DNA of 64,000 nt from Duganella sp. BJB476 (GTDB lineage: Bacteria; Pseudomonadota; Gammaproteobacteria; Burkholderiales; Burkholderiaceae_D). The translations under genes and the position numbers were made by a program. Shown here in pieces: positions 29,177 to 36,209 of the stretch (the first letter of the stretch is position 1; each line of letters starts with the position of its first letter). The notes below the pieces were generated by a model. The model was not told the DNA's origin. It did no database searches and saw only the letters and a program-made list of their open reading frames with translations. The DNA lies in the NCBI RefSeq assembly GCF_003416895.1, contig NZ_QVIO01000007.1:62001-126000 (forward strand), written 5' to 3'.

Positions 29177-30574
29177 TTAGTGACTTTCCTTGTTAGCTTG
29201 TTGCGATCCAATCAAATGCTGCACGACCCGTTCCATTTTCATGAAGCGGGAGCCCTTGATTAATACGGTTGCATCCGGCGTGACGGCTGCTTCGACAGCA
29301 GCCAGCAAATCGCCGAAGTTTTCAAAATGACGGATGGTCGCGCCATGCATATGCGCGGCCAGTTCGCCGATTGCCAGCACCTGTTCGATGCCTTGGGTCT
29401 GCGCATACGCGCCGATTTCTTCGTGAAACTCGCGGCCCTGGGTGCCGACTTCGCCCATGTCGCCCAGCACCAGCACGCGCGGGGCGGCGGTTTTGGACAG
29501 CACATCGATGGCGGCACGCACCGAGTCCGGGTTGGCGTTGTAGCTGTCGTCGATGACGACGGCGCCGTTGGCCGCGGCCTTCTTCTGCAGGCGGCCGTTG
29601 ACCGGTGCGAAGGTGTCGAGGCCCAGCTTGATCTTGTCCAGCGCGATGCCGGCGGCGTAGGTGCAGGCCACGGCGGCCAGCGCGTTGCGCACATTGTGCT
29701 CGCCCGCCGCCTGCAGGTTGACGAAGAACTGTTCAGGCTCACCGGCACCTTCGCGGATGGTGACGAACATCTCGTTGCCGAAATCGTTGGCGCGGAAGGT
29801 GCAGCTCACCTCAGCGTCCTTGGTCAGGCCGAAGCGCAGCACGCGGCGGCCGGCCGACAGTTCTTCCCAGATAGTCGTGAACTCGTCGCCATACGGGAAC
29901 ACGGCCACGCCGTCGGCCGGCAGGCTGGCCAGCACGGCGCCGTTCTCGCGCGCCACCGCTTCCACGGTGTGCATGAATTCCTGGTGTTCGCGCTGGGCGT
30001 TGTTGACCATGGCGATGGTCGGCGCGGCGATGGCGCTCAGGCGGCCGATCTCGCCGGGATGGTTCATGCCCAGTTCGACCACGGCCGACTGCTGCTTCGC
30101 TTCCATGCGGAACAGCGTCAGCGGCACGCCGATCTCATTATTCAGGTTGCCGCGCGTGGCCAGGCGGCCGTCTTCGCCGTGGGCGGAGGCCAGGATGGCG
30201 GCGATCATTTCCTTGACCGTGGTCTTGCCGTTGCTGCCGGTGACGCCGATGACGGGCATGGCGAACTGGCGGCGCCAGTAGTTGGCGATCTGGCCCAGCG
30301 CCACCAGCGTGTTCGGCACGACGATGGCCGCGATACCGGTCGATGCGGTCCAGCCTTGCGGCAGTTCTTCAACCACGACGGCGGCCACGCCCTGCCCCGC
30401 CACTTGCGCGAGGAAGTTGTGGGCGTCGAATACTTCGCCGCGCAAGGCGACGAACAGCGCGCCGGCGGCGACGCTACGGCTGTCGGTGGAGACGCCGTCA
30501 AATACGATTTCACCGGAGCCGATCAATTCGGCGCCGGTCACAGAAGGCAGAATCTGTGCGAGTGCTGCACGCAT
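29177..30574 (-). CDS. murF: UDP-MurNAc-tripeptide--D-alanyl-D-alanine ligase MurF
   Basis: A 465-residue Mur ligase that attaches D-Ala-D-Ala to the UDP-MurNAc-tripeptide. The N-terminal domain shows FDGVSTDSRSVAAGALFVALRGE, the P-loop is VIGVTGSNGKTTVKEMIAAI, then LNNEIGVPLTLFRM, VELGMNHPGEIGRLSAIA and the C-terminal DDSYNANPDSVRAAIDVL with LVLGDMGEVG. A TTG lies directly before the ATG at 30574; the ATG is preferred because it overlaps the murE stop as TGATG, the style of this operon. Confidence 0.98.
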   Translation of the reverse strand: MRAALAQILPSVTGAELIGSGEIVFDGVSTDSRSVAAGALFVALRGEVFDAHNFLAQVAGQGVAAVVVEELPQGWTASTGIAAIVVPNTLVALGQIANYWRRQFAMPVIGVTGSNGKTTVKEMIAAILASAHGEDGRLATRGNLNNEIGVPLTLFRMEAKQQSAVVELGMNHPGEIGRLSAIAAPTIAMVNNAQREHQEFMHTVEAVARENGAVLASLPADGVAVFPYGDEFTTIWEELSAGRRVLRFGLTKDAEVSCTFRANDFGNEMFVTIREGAGEPEQFFVNLQAAGEHNVRNALAAVACTYAAGIALDKIKLGLDTFAPVNGRLQKKAAANGAVVIDDSYNANPDSVRAAIDVLSKTAAPRVLVLGDMGEVGTQGREFHEEIGAYAQTQGIEQVLAIGELAAHMHGATIRHFENFGDLLAAVEAAVTPDATVLIKGSRFMKMERVVQHLIGSQQANKESH

Positions 30575-32130
30575 CAATTCGTCCTCATCATGGTTAAGCG
30601 GGCCGACAGCGCCAGCTGCGCGTGGTCGGCGTCGGAGAATGGCAGTTTCTTGCCCTTGATTTCCTGGTACGGCTCGTGGCCTTTACCGGCCAGCAGGATC
30701 ACGTCCGGCTTGCCGGCGTGCTTGATCGCCGACAGGATGGCGGCGGCGCGGTCGTCCAGCGTCTGCACGGTCGATGCCGGGTTGTTGCGGTCCATGCCGG
30801 CGACGATCTGCTCGATGATGGTGTGCGGATCTTCGCTGCGCGGGTTGTCGCTGGTGACCAGCACGTGGTCGGCCATCTGCGCGATCTTGCCCATCTGCGG
30901 GCGCTTGCCCGGATCGCGGTCGCCGCCGCAGCCGAACACGCACCACAACTGGCCGCCGCGGTCGGTGGCCACGGGGCGCAGCGCGGCCAGGGTTTTTTCC
31001 AGCGCGTCCGGGGTGTGCGCGTAGTCGATGACGATCATCGGCGCATCCTGGCCGCCGACCTGCTGCATGCGGCCCGGCGCCGGCAGCAGCGATTCGACCG
31101 CTTCGATGGCGGCGCGCAGGCCCAGGCCCTTGGCCAGCATCGCGCCCATCACGCCCAGCGCGTTGCTGATGTTGAAGTTGCCGACCAGGTGAGTCTTGAC
31201 CAGCGCCACGCCCAGCGGGCACTCCAGGTGGAATTCGGTGCCGGCGTTGCGGCTGCTGCGGAACTGGCTGGCGCGCAGCATCAGCACGCCCTCGATGTCC
31301 GGTTGCGCGGCGACGTCGTGCAGCGTGTAGCCGATCAACGGAATGTCACCGGCCAGCGGCGCCTTCGCCTTCAGGTGCGCGATCAGGCGCAGGCCCATCG
31401 GGTCGTCCAGGTTGATCACCGCCGTTTTCAGGCCGGGCCAGTCGAACAGCTTGGTCTTGGCGGCCTCATAGGCCTCCATGCTGCCGTGGTAGTCCAGGTG
31501 GTCGCGGGTCAGGTTGGTGAACAGCGCGACGTCGAAGTGCATGCCGGCGACGCGGCCTTGTTCCAGTCCGATCGACGACACTTCGATCGCCAGCGAGGCG
31601 GCGCCCTGCGTGCGCAGCTCGGCCAGCGTGCGCGCCAGCAGCACCGCGTCCGGCGTGGTGTAGCCGGTGACGTCATATTCGACTTCGCCGCGCGCGCGGA
31701 ACAGGCCCACGCCCAGCGTGCCGACCACGGCGGCCGGTTCGGCGCCGCGCGACAGCGCGTGGCCCAGCCATACGGCGCTGGAGGTCTTGCCGTTGGTGCC
31801 GGTGACGCCGACGGTGAACATCGCCGCATCCGGCTGTTCATAGAAGGCGTGGGCGATCACGCCGGCGTGCTGCTTGAGCTTTTCAACGGTGATATAAGGG
31901 ACGGACCAGCTGTCGTTCCAGGTGAAGCCTGCCGGGTCGAGCACCACCAGCGCGGCGCCCTGCTCGACGGCGCTGTCGATGAAGCTGCGCCCATCGCCGG
32001 CGTCGCCGGGATAGGCAAAAAACACATCGCCCAGCTTGATCCGGCGCGAATCCGAAGCCAGTTGCGCGGACGGCGCAAGCTTGCGGATGGCGGCGGCAAT
32101 TGCCAGCGGGTCGAAGTCAGAAGTCGTCAC
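30574..32130 (-). CDS. murE: UDP-MurNAc-dipeptide--2,6-diaminopimelate ligase MurE
   Basis: A 518-residue Mur ligase that adds the third residue of the stem peptide. It has DSRRIKLGDVFFAYPGDAGDG in the UDP-binding domain, P-loop VGVTGTNGKTSSAVWLG, then TTPDAVLLARTLAE, SSIGLEQGRVAGMHFDVALFTNLTRDHLDYHGSM in outline, and the diaminopimelate-recognition motif TSDNPRSEDP (the DNPR motif), which supports meso-DAP rather than Lys as substrate. The start is GTG at 32130, with AGGAG six bases upstream; it overlaps the ftsI stop as GTGA. Confidence 0.98.
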   Translation of the reverse strand: MTTSDFDPLAIAAAIRKLAPSAQLASDSRRIKLGDVFFAYPGDAGDGRSFIDSAVEQGAALVVLDPAGFTWNDSWSVPYITVEKLKQHAGVIAHAFYEQPDAAMFTVGVTGTNGKTSSAVWLGHALSRGAEPAAVVGTLGVGLFRARGEVEYDVTGYTTPDAVLLARTLAELRTQGAASLAIEVSSIGLEQGRVAGMHFDVALFTNLTRDHLDYHGSMEAYEAAKTKLFDWPGLKTAVINLDDPMGLRLIAHLKAKAPLAGDIPLIGYTLHDVAAQPDIEGVLMLRASQFRSSRNAGTEFHLECPLGVALVKTHLVGNFNISNALGVMGAMLAKGLGLRAAIEAVESLLPAPGRMQQVGGQDAPMIVIDYAHTPDALEKTLAALRPVATDRGGQLWCVFGCGGDRDPGKRPQMGKIAQMADHVLVTSDNPRSEDPHTIIEQIVAGMDRNNPASTVQTLDDRAAAILSAIKHAGKPDVILLAGKGHEPYQEIKGKKLPFSDADHAQLALSARLTMMRTN

Positions 32131-33902
32131 ATGTTCTCCTGTGATGCATTATCAGGAATGATGATATGGGTAAGGGTGGAGTCTGGCGTGATGTTCTTGG
32201 CGCGCAGCGCGTTGGCGGCCAGCGCGGAGAACACGGGGCCGGCCACGTCGCCGCCGACGTGCACCGGGCCGCCCGGTTCGTCGATCATGACGGCGATGAT
32301 GAAGCGCGGGTTCGACATCGGCGCCATGCCGACGAAGTTGCCGATGTATTTGGATTGCGAGTAGTGGCCGTTCATGAACTTCTGCGCGGTGCCGGTCTTG
32401 CCGCCCACGCGGTAGCCGGGCACCTGGGCCTTGACGGCGGAGCCGCCCGGCTGCGTGACCATTTCCAGCATCTCGCGCATCTCGGCCGCGGTCTTGGCGC
32501 TGACCACCTGCGTGCCGTGCGGCGCTTCCGTCACTTTCTGGAACGACAGCGGGATGATGTCGCCGTCGCGGGCGAAGATCATGTAGGCGCGCGCCAGCTG
32601 GATCAGCGACACCGAGATGCCCTGGCCGAAGCTCATATTGGCCTGCTCGATCGGACGCCACGATTTGTACGGGCGCACGCGGCCGGCCACGGCGCCGGGG
32701 AAGCCCCACTTGGGCTGCTGGCCGAAACCGACCTTGGTGAACATTTCCCACATCTCCTGCGGCGGCATGCCCAGCGCGATCTTCGAGGTGCCGATGTTGG
32801 ACGATTTCTGGATGATGGTCTGGACGTCGATCAGGTAGTGCGGGTGGGTGTCGTGGACCACGTGGTCGGCGATCACCATGGCGCCGGCGCCGGTGTCGAA
32901 CATGGTGTGCGGCGTGATGCGCTTCTCGTCCAGCGCCAGGCCGACGGTGAACGGCTTGAGCGAGGAGCCCGGCTCGAAGGTGTCGGTCATCACGCGGTTG
33001 CGCAGCTGTTCGCCGGTCAGCTTGGAGCGGTCGTTGGGGTTGTAGGTCGGCCAGTTGGCCAGCGCCAGCACTTCGCCGGTGTGCACGTCCAGCACCACGG
33101 CGGCGCCGGCCTTGGCGTGGAACTTCTCCACCGATTCCTTGACCTGCATGAAGGCGATGTACTGGATCTTGCTGTCGATCGACAGCGTCAGGTCCTTGCC
33201 GTCGTGCGGTTCGCGCACCGACTCGATGTCCTCGACGATGTGGCCGAGGCGGTCCTTGATCACGCGGCGGCTGCCCGGCTGGCCGACCAGGGTTTTCTGC
33301 TGCGCCAGCTCCATCGATTCCTGGCCCGCGTCTTCGACGTTGGTGAAGCCCACCACGTGGGTCGTCACTTCGCCCTGCGGGTAGAAGCGCTTGTATTCCT
33401 TGCGGGTCTGGATGCCGTCGATACCGAGCTTGGTGATCTGGTCGGCCACGTCCTGCTCGACCTGGCGCTTCAGGTAGACGAAGCCGCGGTCGGAGTCGAG
33501 TTTCTTTTGCAGGTCGGCGTTGCTCATCTCGAGCAGGCGCGCCAGCTCTTTCAGTTTGGCCGGCGGCGCGTCCTGGACGTCGTCCGGGATCGCCCAGATG
33601 GCCTTGACCGGCACCGAGGAGGCCAGCACCTGGCCGTCGCGGTCGGTGATCTTGCCGCGCGTGGCCGGCAGGTCGAGCGTGCGGGCGTAGCGGATCTCGC
33701 CCTGCTTTTGCAGGAACTGGGTCGACAGGCCTTGCAGCCACAGGGCGCGCGCGGCCAGGCCGGCGAAGGCGGCAAACAATACGAACAGCACCACGCGCGA
33801 ACGCCAGACCGGCAGACGCACCGCCAGTACCGGGTTCTTCGAGAACGGCACGCCCTTGGAGGCGGCTACGCGCGAGGTGTTCACATTGCTGCCGCGGCTC
33901 AT
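32127..33902 (-). CDS. ftsI: Septal transpeptidase FtsI (PBP3)
   Basis: A 591-residue class B penicillin-binding protein that cross-links septal peptidoglycan with FtsW. A basic cytoplasmic tail of about 35 residues is followed by one membrane helix (RVVLFVLFAAFAGLAARAL), the pedestal domain beginning TLDLPATRGKITDRDG, and the transpeptidase domain with the catalytic S313-S-L-K motif (FEPGSSLKPF), SSN in IQKSSNIGTSKIAL, and KTGTAQ in VGGKTGTAQKF. The ATG at 33902 overlaps the ftsL stop by four bases. The target of cell-division beta-lactams in this cluster. Confidence 0.98.
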   Translation of the reverse strand: MSRGSNVNTSRVAASKGVPFSKNPVLAVRLPVWRSRVVLFVLFAAFAGLAARALWLQGLSTQFLQKQGEIRYARTLDLPATRGKITDRDGQVLASSVPVKAIWAIPDDVQDAPPAKLKELARLLEMSNADLQKKLDSDRGFVYLKRQVEQDVADQITKLGIDGIQTRKEYKRFYPQGEVTTHVVGFTNVEDAGQESMELAQQKTLVGQPGSRRVIKDRLGHIVEDIESVREPHDGKDLTLSIDSKIQYIAFMQVKESVEKFHAKAGAAVVLDVHTGEVLALANWPTYNPNDRSKLTGEQLRNRVMTDTFEPGSSLKPFTVGLALDEKRITPHTMFDTGAGAMVIADHVVHDTHPHYLIDVQTIIQKSSNIGTSKIALGMPPQEMWEMFTKVGFGQQPKWGFPGAVAGRVRPYKSWRPIEQANMSFGQGISVSLIQLARAYMIFARDGDIIPLSFQKVTEAPHGTQVVSAKTAAEMREMLEMVTQPGGSAVKAQVPGYRVGGKTGTAQKFMNGHYSQSKYIGNFVGMAPMSNPRFIIAVMIDEPGGPVHVGGDVAGPVFSALAANALRAKNITPDSTLTHIIIPDNASQENM

Positions 33903-34174
33903 TTCGATCCTTCCGGCGTCAGGTACTGCGTGCGCGCCGCGGTCAGCGGCGTCATGTTCAGGTCGCGGCGGGCGATTTCCTCGATGCGGGCGTGCTTGCC
34001 CAAGGTCGACTGGTCCAGCTGCAGCTGCGCCCATTCGATGTCGAGCTGGCGCGCCTGCGACTGCGTGCGTTCCAGTTCGATGAACAGATGGCGCGCCTGG
34101 TATTGGGCGTTCACCAGCGACAGCCCGCAGGCCACCAGCAGCGCCGCCAGCACCAGGTTGATCTTGCCGCTCAT
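33899..34174 (-). CDS. ftsL: Cell division protein FtsL
   Basis: A 91-residue bitopic protein: a very short cytoplasmic end, one membrane helix (INLVLAALLVACGLSLV), then a leucine-zipper-like periplasmic coiled coil (HLFIELERTQSQARQLDIEW, given in part) and a conserved tail (IEEIARRDLNMTPLT). It forms the FtsQLB complex that activates FtsWI. It lies between rsmH and ftsI with 4-base overlaps at both ends, the standard position for ftsL. Confidence 0.95.
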   Translation of the reverse strand: MSGKINLVLAALLVACGLSLVNAQYQARHLFIELERTQSQARQLDIEWAQLQLDQSTLGKHARIEEIARRDLNMTPLTAARTQYLTPEGSK

Positions 34175-35139
34175 GCCGCGCCCTTCGCAGGGAACGGCAA
34201 ACGGCGGGCGACGCGCATCACGGCCGAACGGGCGCGCGGGTTGGCGTCGATCTCGGCGTCGGACGGCTTGAACTTGGCCAGCAGCTTCAGCTCCGGCTGC
34301 GGCAGGTCGACCGCGCGGATCGGCAGGCGCCGGTCCGGTTGCTCGACGTTGGCCTTGGAGGCGAAGAAGCGCTTGACCATGCGGTCTTCCAGCGAATGGA
34401 AGCTGATGATGGCGATGATGCCGCCCGGCGCCAGGCTGTTCCAGGCCTGGGTCAGACCGATCTCGAGGTCTTCAAGCTCTTTATTGATGAAAATCCGGAT
34501 AGCCTGAAAGGTACGGGTGGCCGGGTCCTTGCCCTTTTCCCGAGTCTTGACCGCGCCTGCCACGATGCCGGCAAGCTGTCGTGTGGTTGAAATTGGTTCG
34601 ACTGCCCTGCGAGCAACAATCGCCTTTGCAATCTGAAAAGCAAACCGTTCTTCCCCATATTCTTTGATCACCTTTTCCAGTGTCTGTTCGGTTTCTATGG
34701 CGAGCCACTCCGCCGCCGACATGCCGCGCGTGGTGTCCATGCGCATGTCGAGCGGGCCGTCGTTACGGAAGCTGAAGCCGCGCGCGGCGTCGTCCACCTG
34801 CGGCGACGAGATGCCCAGGTCGAGCAGGATGCCGTCGGCCTGCGCCACGCCGCGCTCGGCCAGCGCCGCGTGCATGGTGGCGAAGCTGTCGTGGACGATG
34901 GTGAAGCGCGGGTCGGCGATCTGCTCGGCGGTGGCGATCGCCTGCAGGTCTTTGTCGAAGGCGATCAGGCGCGCCTTGGCGCCCAGTTTGGACAGGATCA
35001 GGCGCGAGTGGCCGCCGCGGCCGAAGGTGCCGTCGACGTAGACGCCGTCGGCGCGCGCGCCGTCCAGCGCCAGCGCGTCGACCGCTTCGTCTAGCAGCAC
35101 CGTCCGATGCTGAAATTCCGGCACCGATGTAATTGTCAT
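34171..35139 (-). CDS. rsmH: 16S rRNA (cytosine(1402)-N(4))-methyltransferase RsmH
   Basis: A 322-residue SAM methyltransferase (MraW) that modifies C1402 in the ribosomal P site. Family signs are HRTVLLDEAVDAL, the SAM loop GTFGRGGHSRLIL, DGILLDLGISSPQVDDAARGFSF, RTFQAIRIFINKELEDLE and IISFHSLEDRMVKRFF. A GTG sits one codon before the ATG at 35139; the ATG is preferred. Oddity: from about 34463 to 34698 the third-position G+C drops to near half (I count 37 A/T-ending codons in about 79), while both flanks are near-saturated with G/C. The tract is in frame and encodes conserved residues, so it looks like a mosaic segment rather than damage. Confidence 0.97.
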   Translation of the reverse strand: MTITSVPEFQHRTVLLDEAVDALALDGARADGVYVDGTFGRGGHSRLILSKLGAKARLIAFDKDLQAIATAEQIADPRFTIVHDSFATMHAALAERGVAQADGILLDLGISSPQVDDAARGFSFRNDGPLDMRMDTTRGMSAAEWLAIETEQTLEKVIKEYGEERFAFQIAKAIVARRAVEPISTTRQLAGIVAGAVKTREKGKDPATRTFQAIRIFINKELEDLEIGLTQAWNSLAPGGIIAIISFHSLEDRMVKRFFASKANVEQPDRRLPIRAVDLPQPELKLLAKFKPSDAEIDANPRARSAVMRVARRLPFPAKGAA

Positions 35140-35148
35140 CACGGAGCC

Positions 35149-35577
35149 TTAGAAGGAGAAATTGGCGAGTACATCGGGGGTGCCGGCGTCGATCGCCTGC
35201 TGCTCTTTTTCCGCCATCTTGGCGGCATCCCAGATTTCAAAATGTGAACCCATGCCCGTCATCATGACTTCGCGCTCCAGGCCGACGGCGTTGCGCAGCT
35301 CGGGGGAAATCAGGATGCGGCCGGCCGTGTCCATCTCGACGTCGGTGGCGTAGCCGAGGAAAATGCGCTGCCAGGCGCGGGCCTGCATCGGCCATTGGGC
35401 GATCTGTTGACGGTGTTGTTCCCACACGGGGCGGGGAAACAGCATGACGCAGCCATCGGGATGGCGGGTCAGCGTGAGGCGGCCTTCGCACTGGATCGAG
35501 AGCGCGTCACGGTGCTTGGCGGGGATAGACATCCTGCCTTTGGCATCGAGATTGATTGCGGACGCGCCTTGAAACAC
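35149..35577 (-). CDS. mraZ: Transcriptional regulator MraZ
   Basis: A 142-residue protein with two AbrB-like SpoVT domains: MFQGASAINLDAKGRMSIPAKHR in outline and the second copy ATDVEMDTAGRILISPELRNAVGL. It represses its own operon by binding TGGG-type repeats upstream. The start codon is GTG at 35577, supported by AAAAGG eight bases upstream and by the family's MFQG beginning. It is the first gene of the dcw cluster; the promoter and a four-copy repeat lie 90-150 bases upstream. Confidence 0.97.
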   Translation of the reverse strand: MFQGASAINLDAKGRMSIPAKHRDALSIQCEGRLTLTRHPDGCVMLFPRPVWEQHRQQIAQWPMQARAWQRIFLGYATDVEMDTAGRILISPELRNAVGLEREVMMTGMGSHFEIWDAAKMAEKEQQAIDAGTPDVLANFSF

Positions 35578-35666
35578 GGGATTACCTTTTGACCTCAGTA
35601 GGGTTAGCGGAGCATGATCGGCGTTTTCCGGTTTTCATTTCCCCCGCCGCTAAGTCGGGTGAAATT

Positions 35667-35729
35667 TCCCACAAAAAGACACTTTTTCACACAGATGCCC
35701 ACTTTAGAGGAAGCAAGAATAGTGGTCAA
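35667..35729 (-). promoter_or_regulatory. mra promoter with MraZ-type operator
   Basis: On the minus strand TTGACC (35724-35729), a 17-base spacer and TAAAGT (35701-35706) form a good sigma70 promoter. Directly downstream lie four pentamers at an exact 10-base period: TGGGC (35697-35701), TGTGA (35687-35691), TGTCT (35677-35681) and TGGGA (35667-35671). E. coli MraZ is known to bind TGGGN repeats separated by five bases, so the outer two are canonical and the inner two degenerate. Binding here would cover the transcription start, consistent with autorepression. Confidence 0.78.
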
Positions 35730-36132
35730 GCGCTTTCAGGCAAACGAAACAGCGATTTTAGTAATGAAATTAAGGACTTAGCGCGATTCCTTGAAGCCGG
35801 GTAGAAATAAAATAGTCAGGCAAATTAAGTACTTATGTCACAGTGTGAATGTGCTACCTCATCTATGCACATGTGTTTAAGTGCACTAAAAAGGGGAAAA
35901 TGACCGAATAAAATAATTGAATTAAATGCATATAGTTGCAAGACACCAACATTGCGGTAGTGAATAGACAAGGTCTGGGCGGGGCCGGGAATGTGTGGAC
36001 GGAGGGGATTTCTTGCGGCAAGTCGCGCCGGTGGCGCAATTAAGCGGATGGGGAAACCTGGGTGCGTTGTGGGACATTACCGCGGCACCGCCCAACTTGT
36101 ATAGACAAATCAGGCTTGCGCCGCCAGCCCGT
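35730..36132 (-). other. Gene-free stretch downstream of a strong promoter; candidate leader or small RNA
   Basis: About 400 bases between the promoter at 36133-36161 and the mra promoter contain no supportable gene. The stretch becomes A/T-rich below 35,950. The only frame of note (36077 inward) has no ribosome site and an improbable Cys/Pro-rich product. ATAGACAA occurs near 35964 and 36101. The region could be a small RNA or a long alternative mraZ leader. Confidence 0.3.
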
Positions 36133-36161
36133 ATTATACGAAATCCGCCGGCGCAAAACAA
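36133..36161 (-). promoter_or_regulatory. Strong sigma70-type promoter without an obvious gene
   Basis: On the minus strand TTGTTT (36156-36161), 17 bases, then a perfect TATAAT (36133-36138). It begins inside the A run of the collagenase terminator and points toward mraZ, whose start lies more than 550 bases away. Confidence 0.5.
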
Positions 36162-36190
36162 AAAACGGCAGCCGTGCGGCTGCCGTTTTA
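36157..36190 (-). terminator. Intrinsic terminator after the collagenase gene
   Basis: ACGGCAGCC (36165-36173) and GGCTGCCGT (36178-36186) pair around GTGC, with A and T runs on either side. It lies about 20 bases after the collagenase stop. Confidence 0.88.
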
Positions 36191-36209
36191 AGTGCTTCTT
36201 AATCAAGAA

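Noticed and set aside
35922..36206. 94-codon frame upstream of mraZ
   Set aside because: It begins upstream of the promoter found there, crosses a terminator stem and encodes an unlikely Cys/Pro-rich product.
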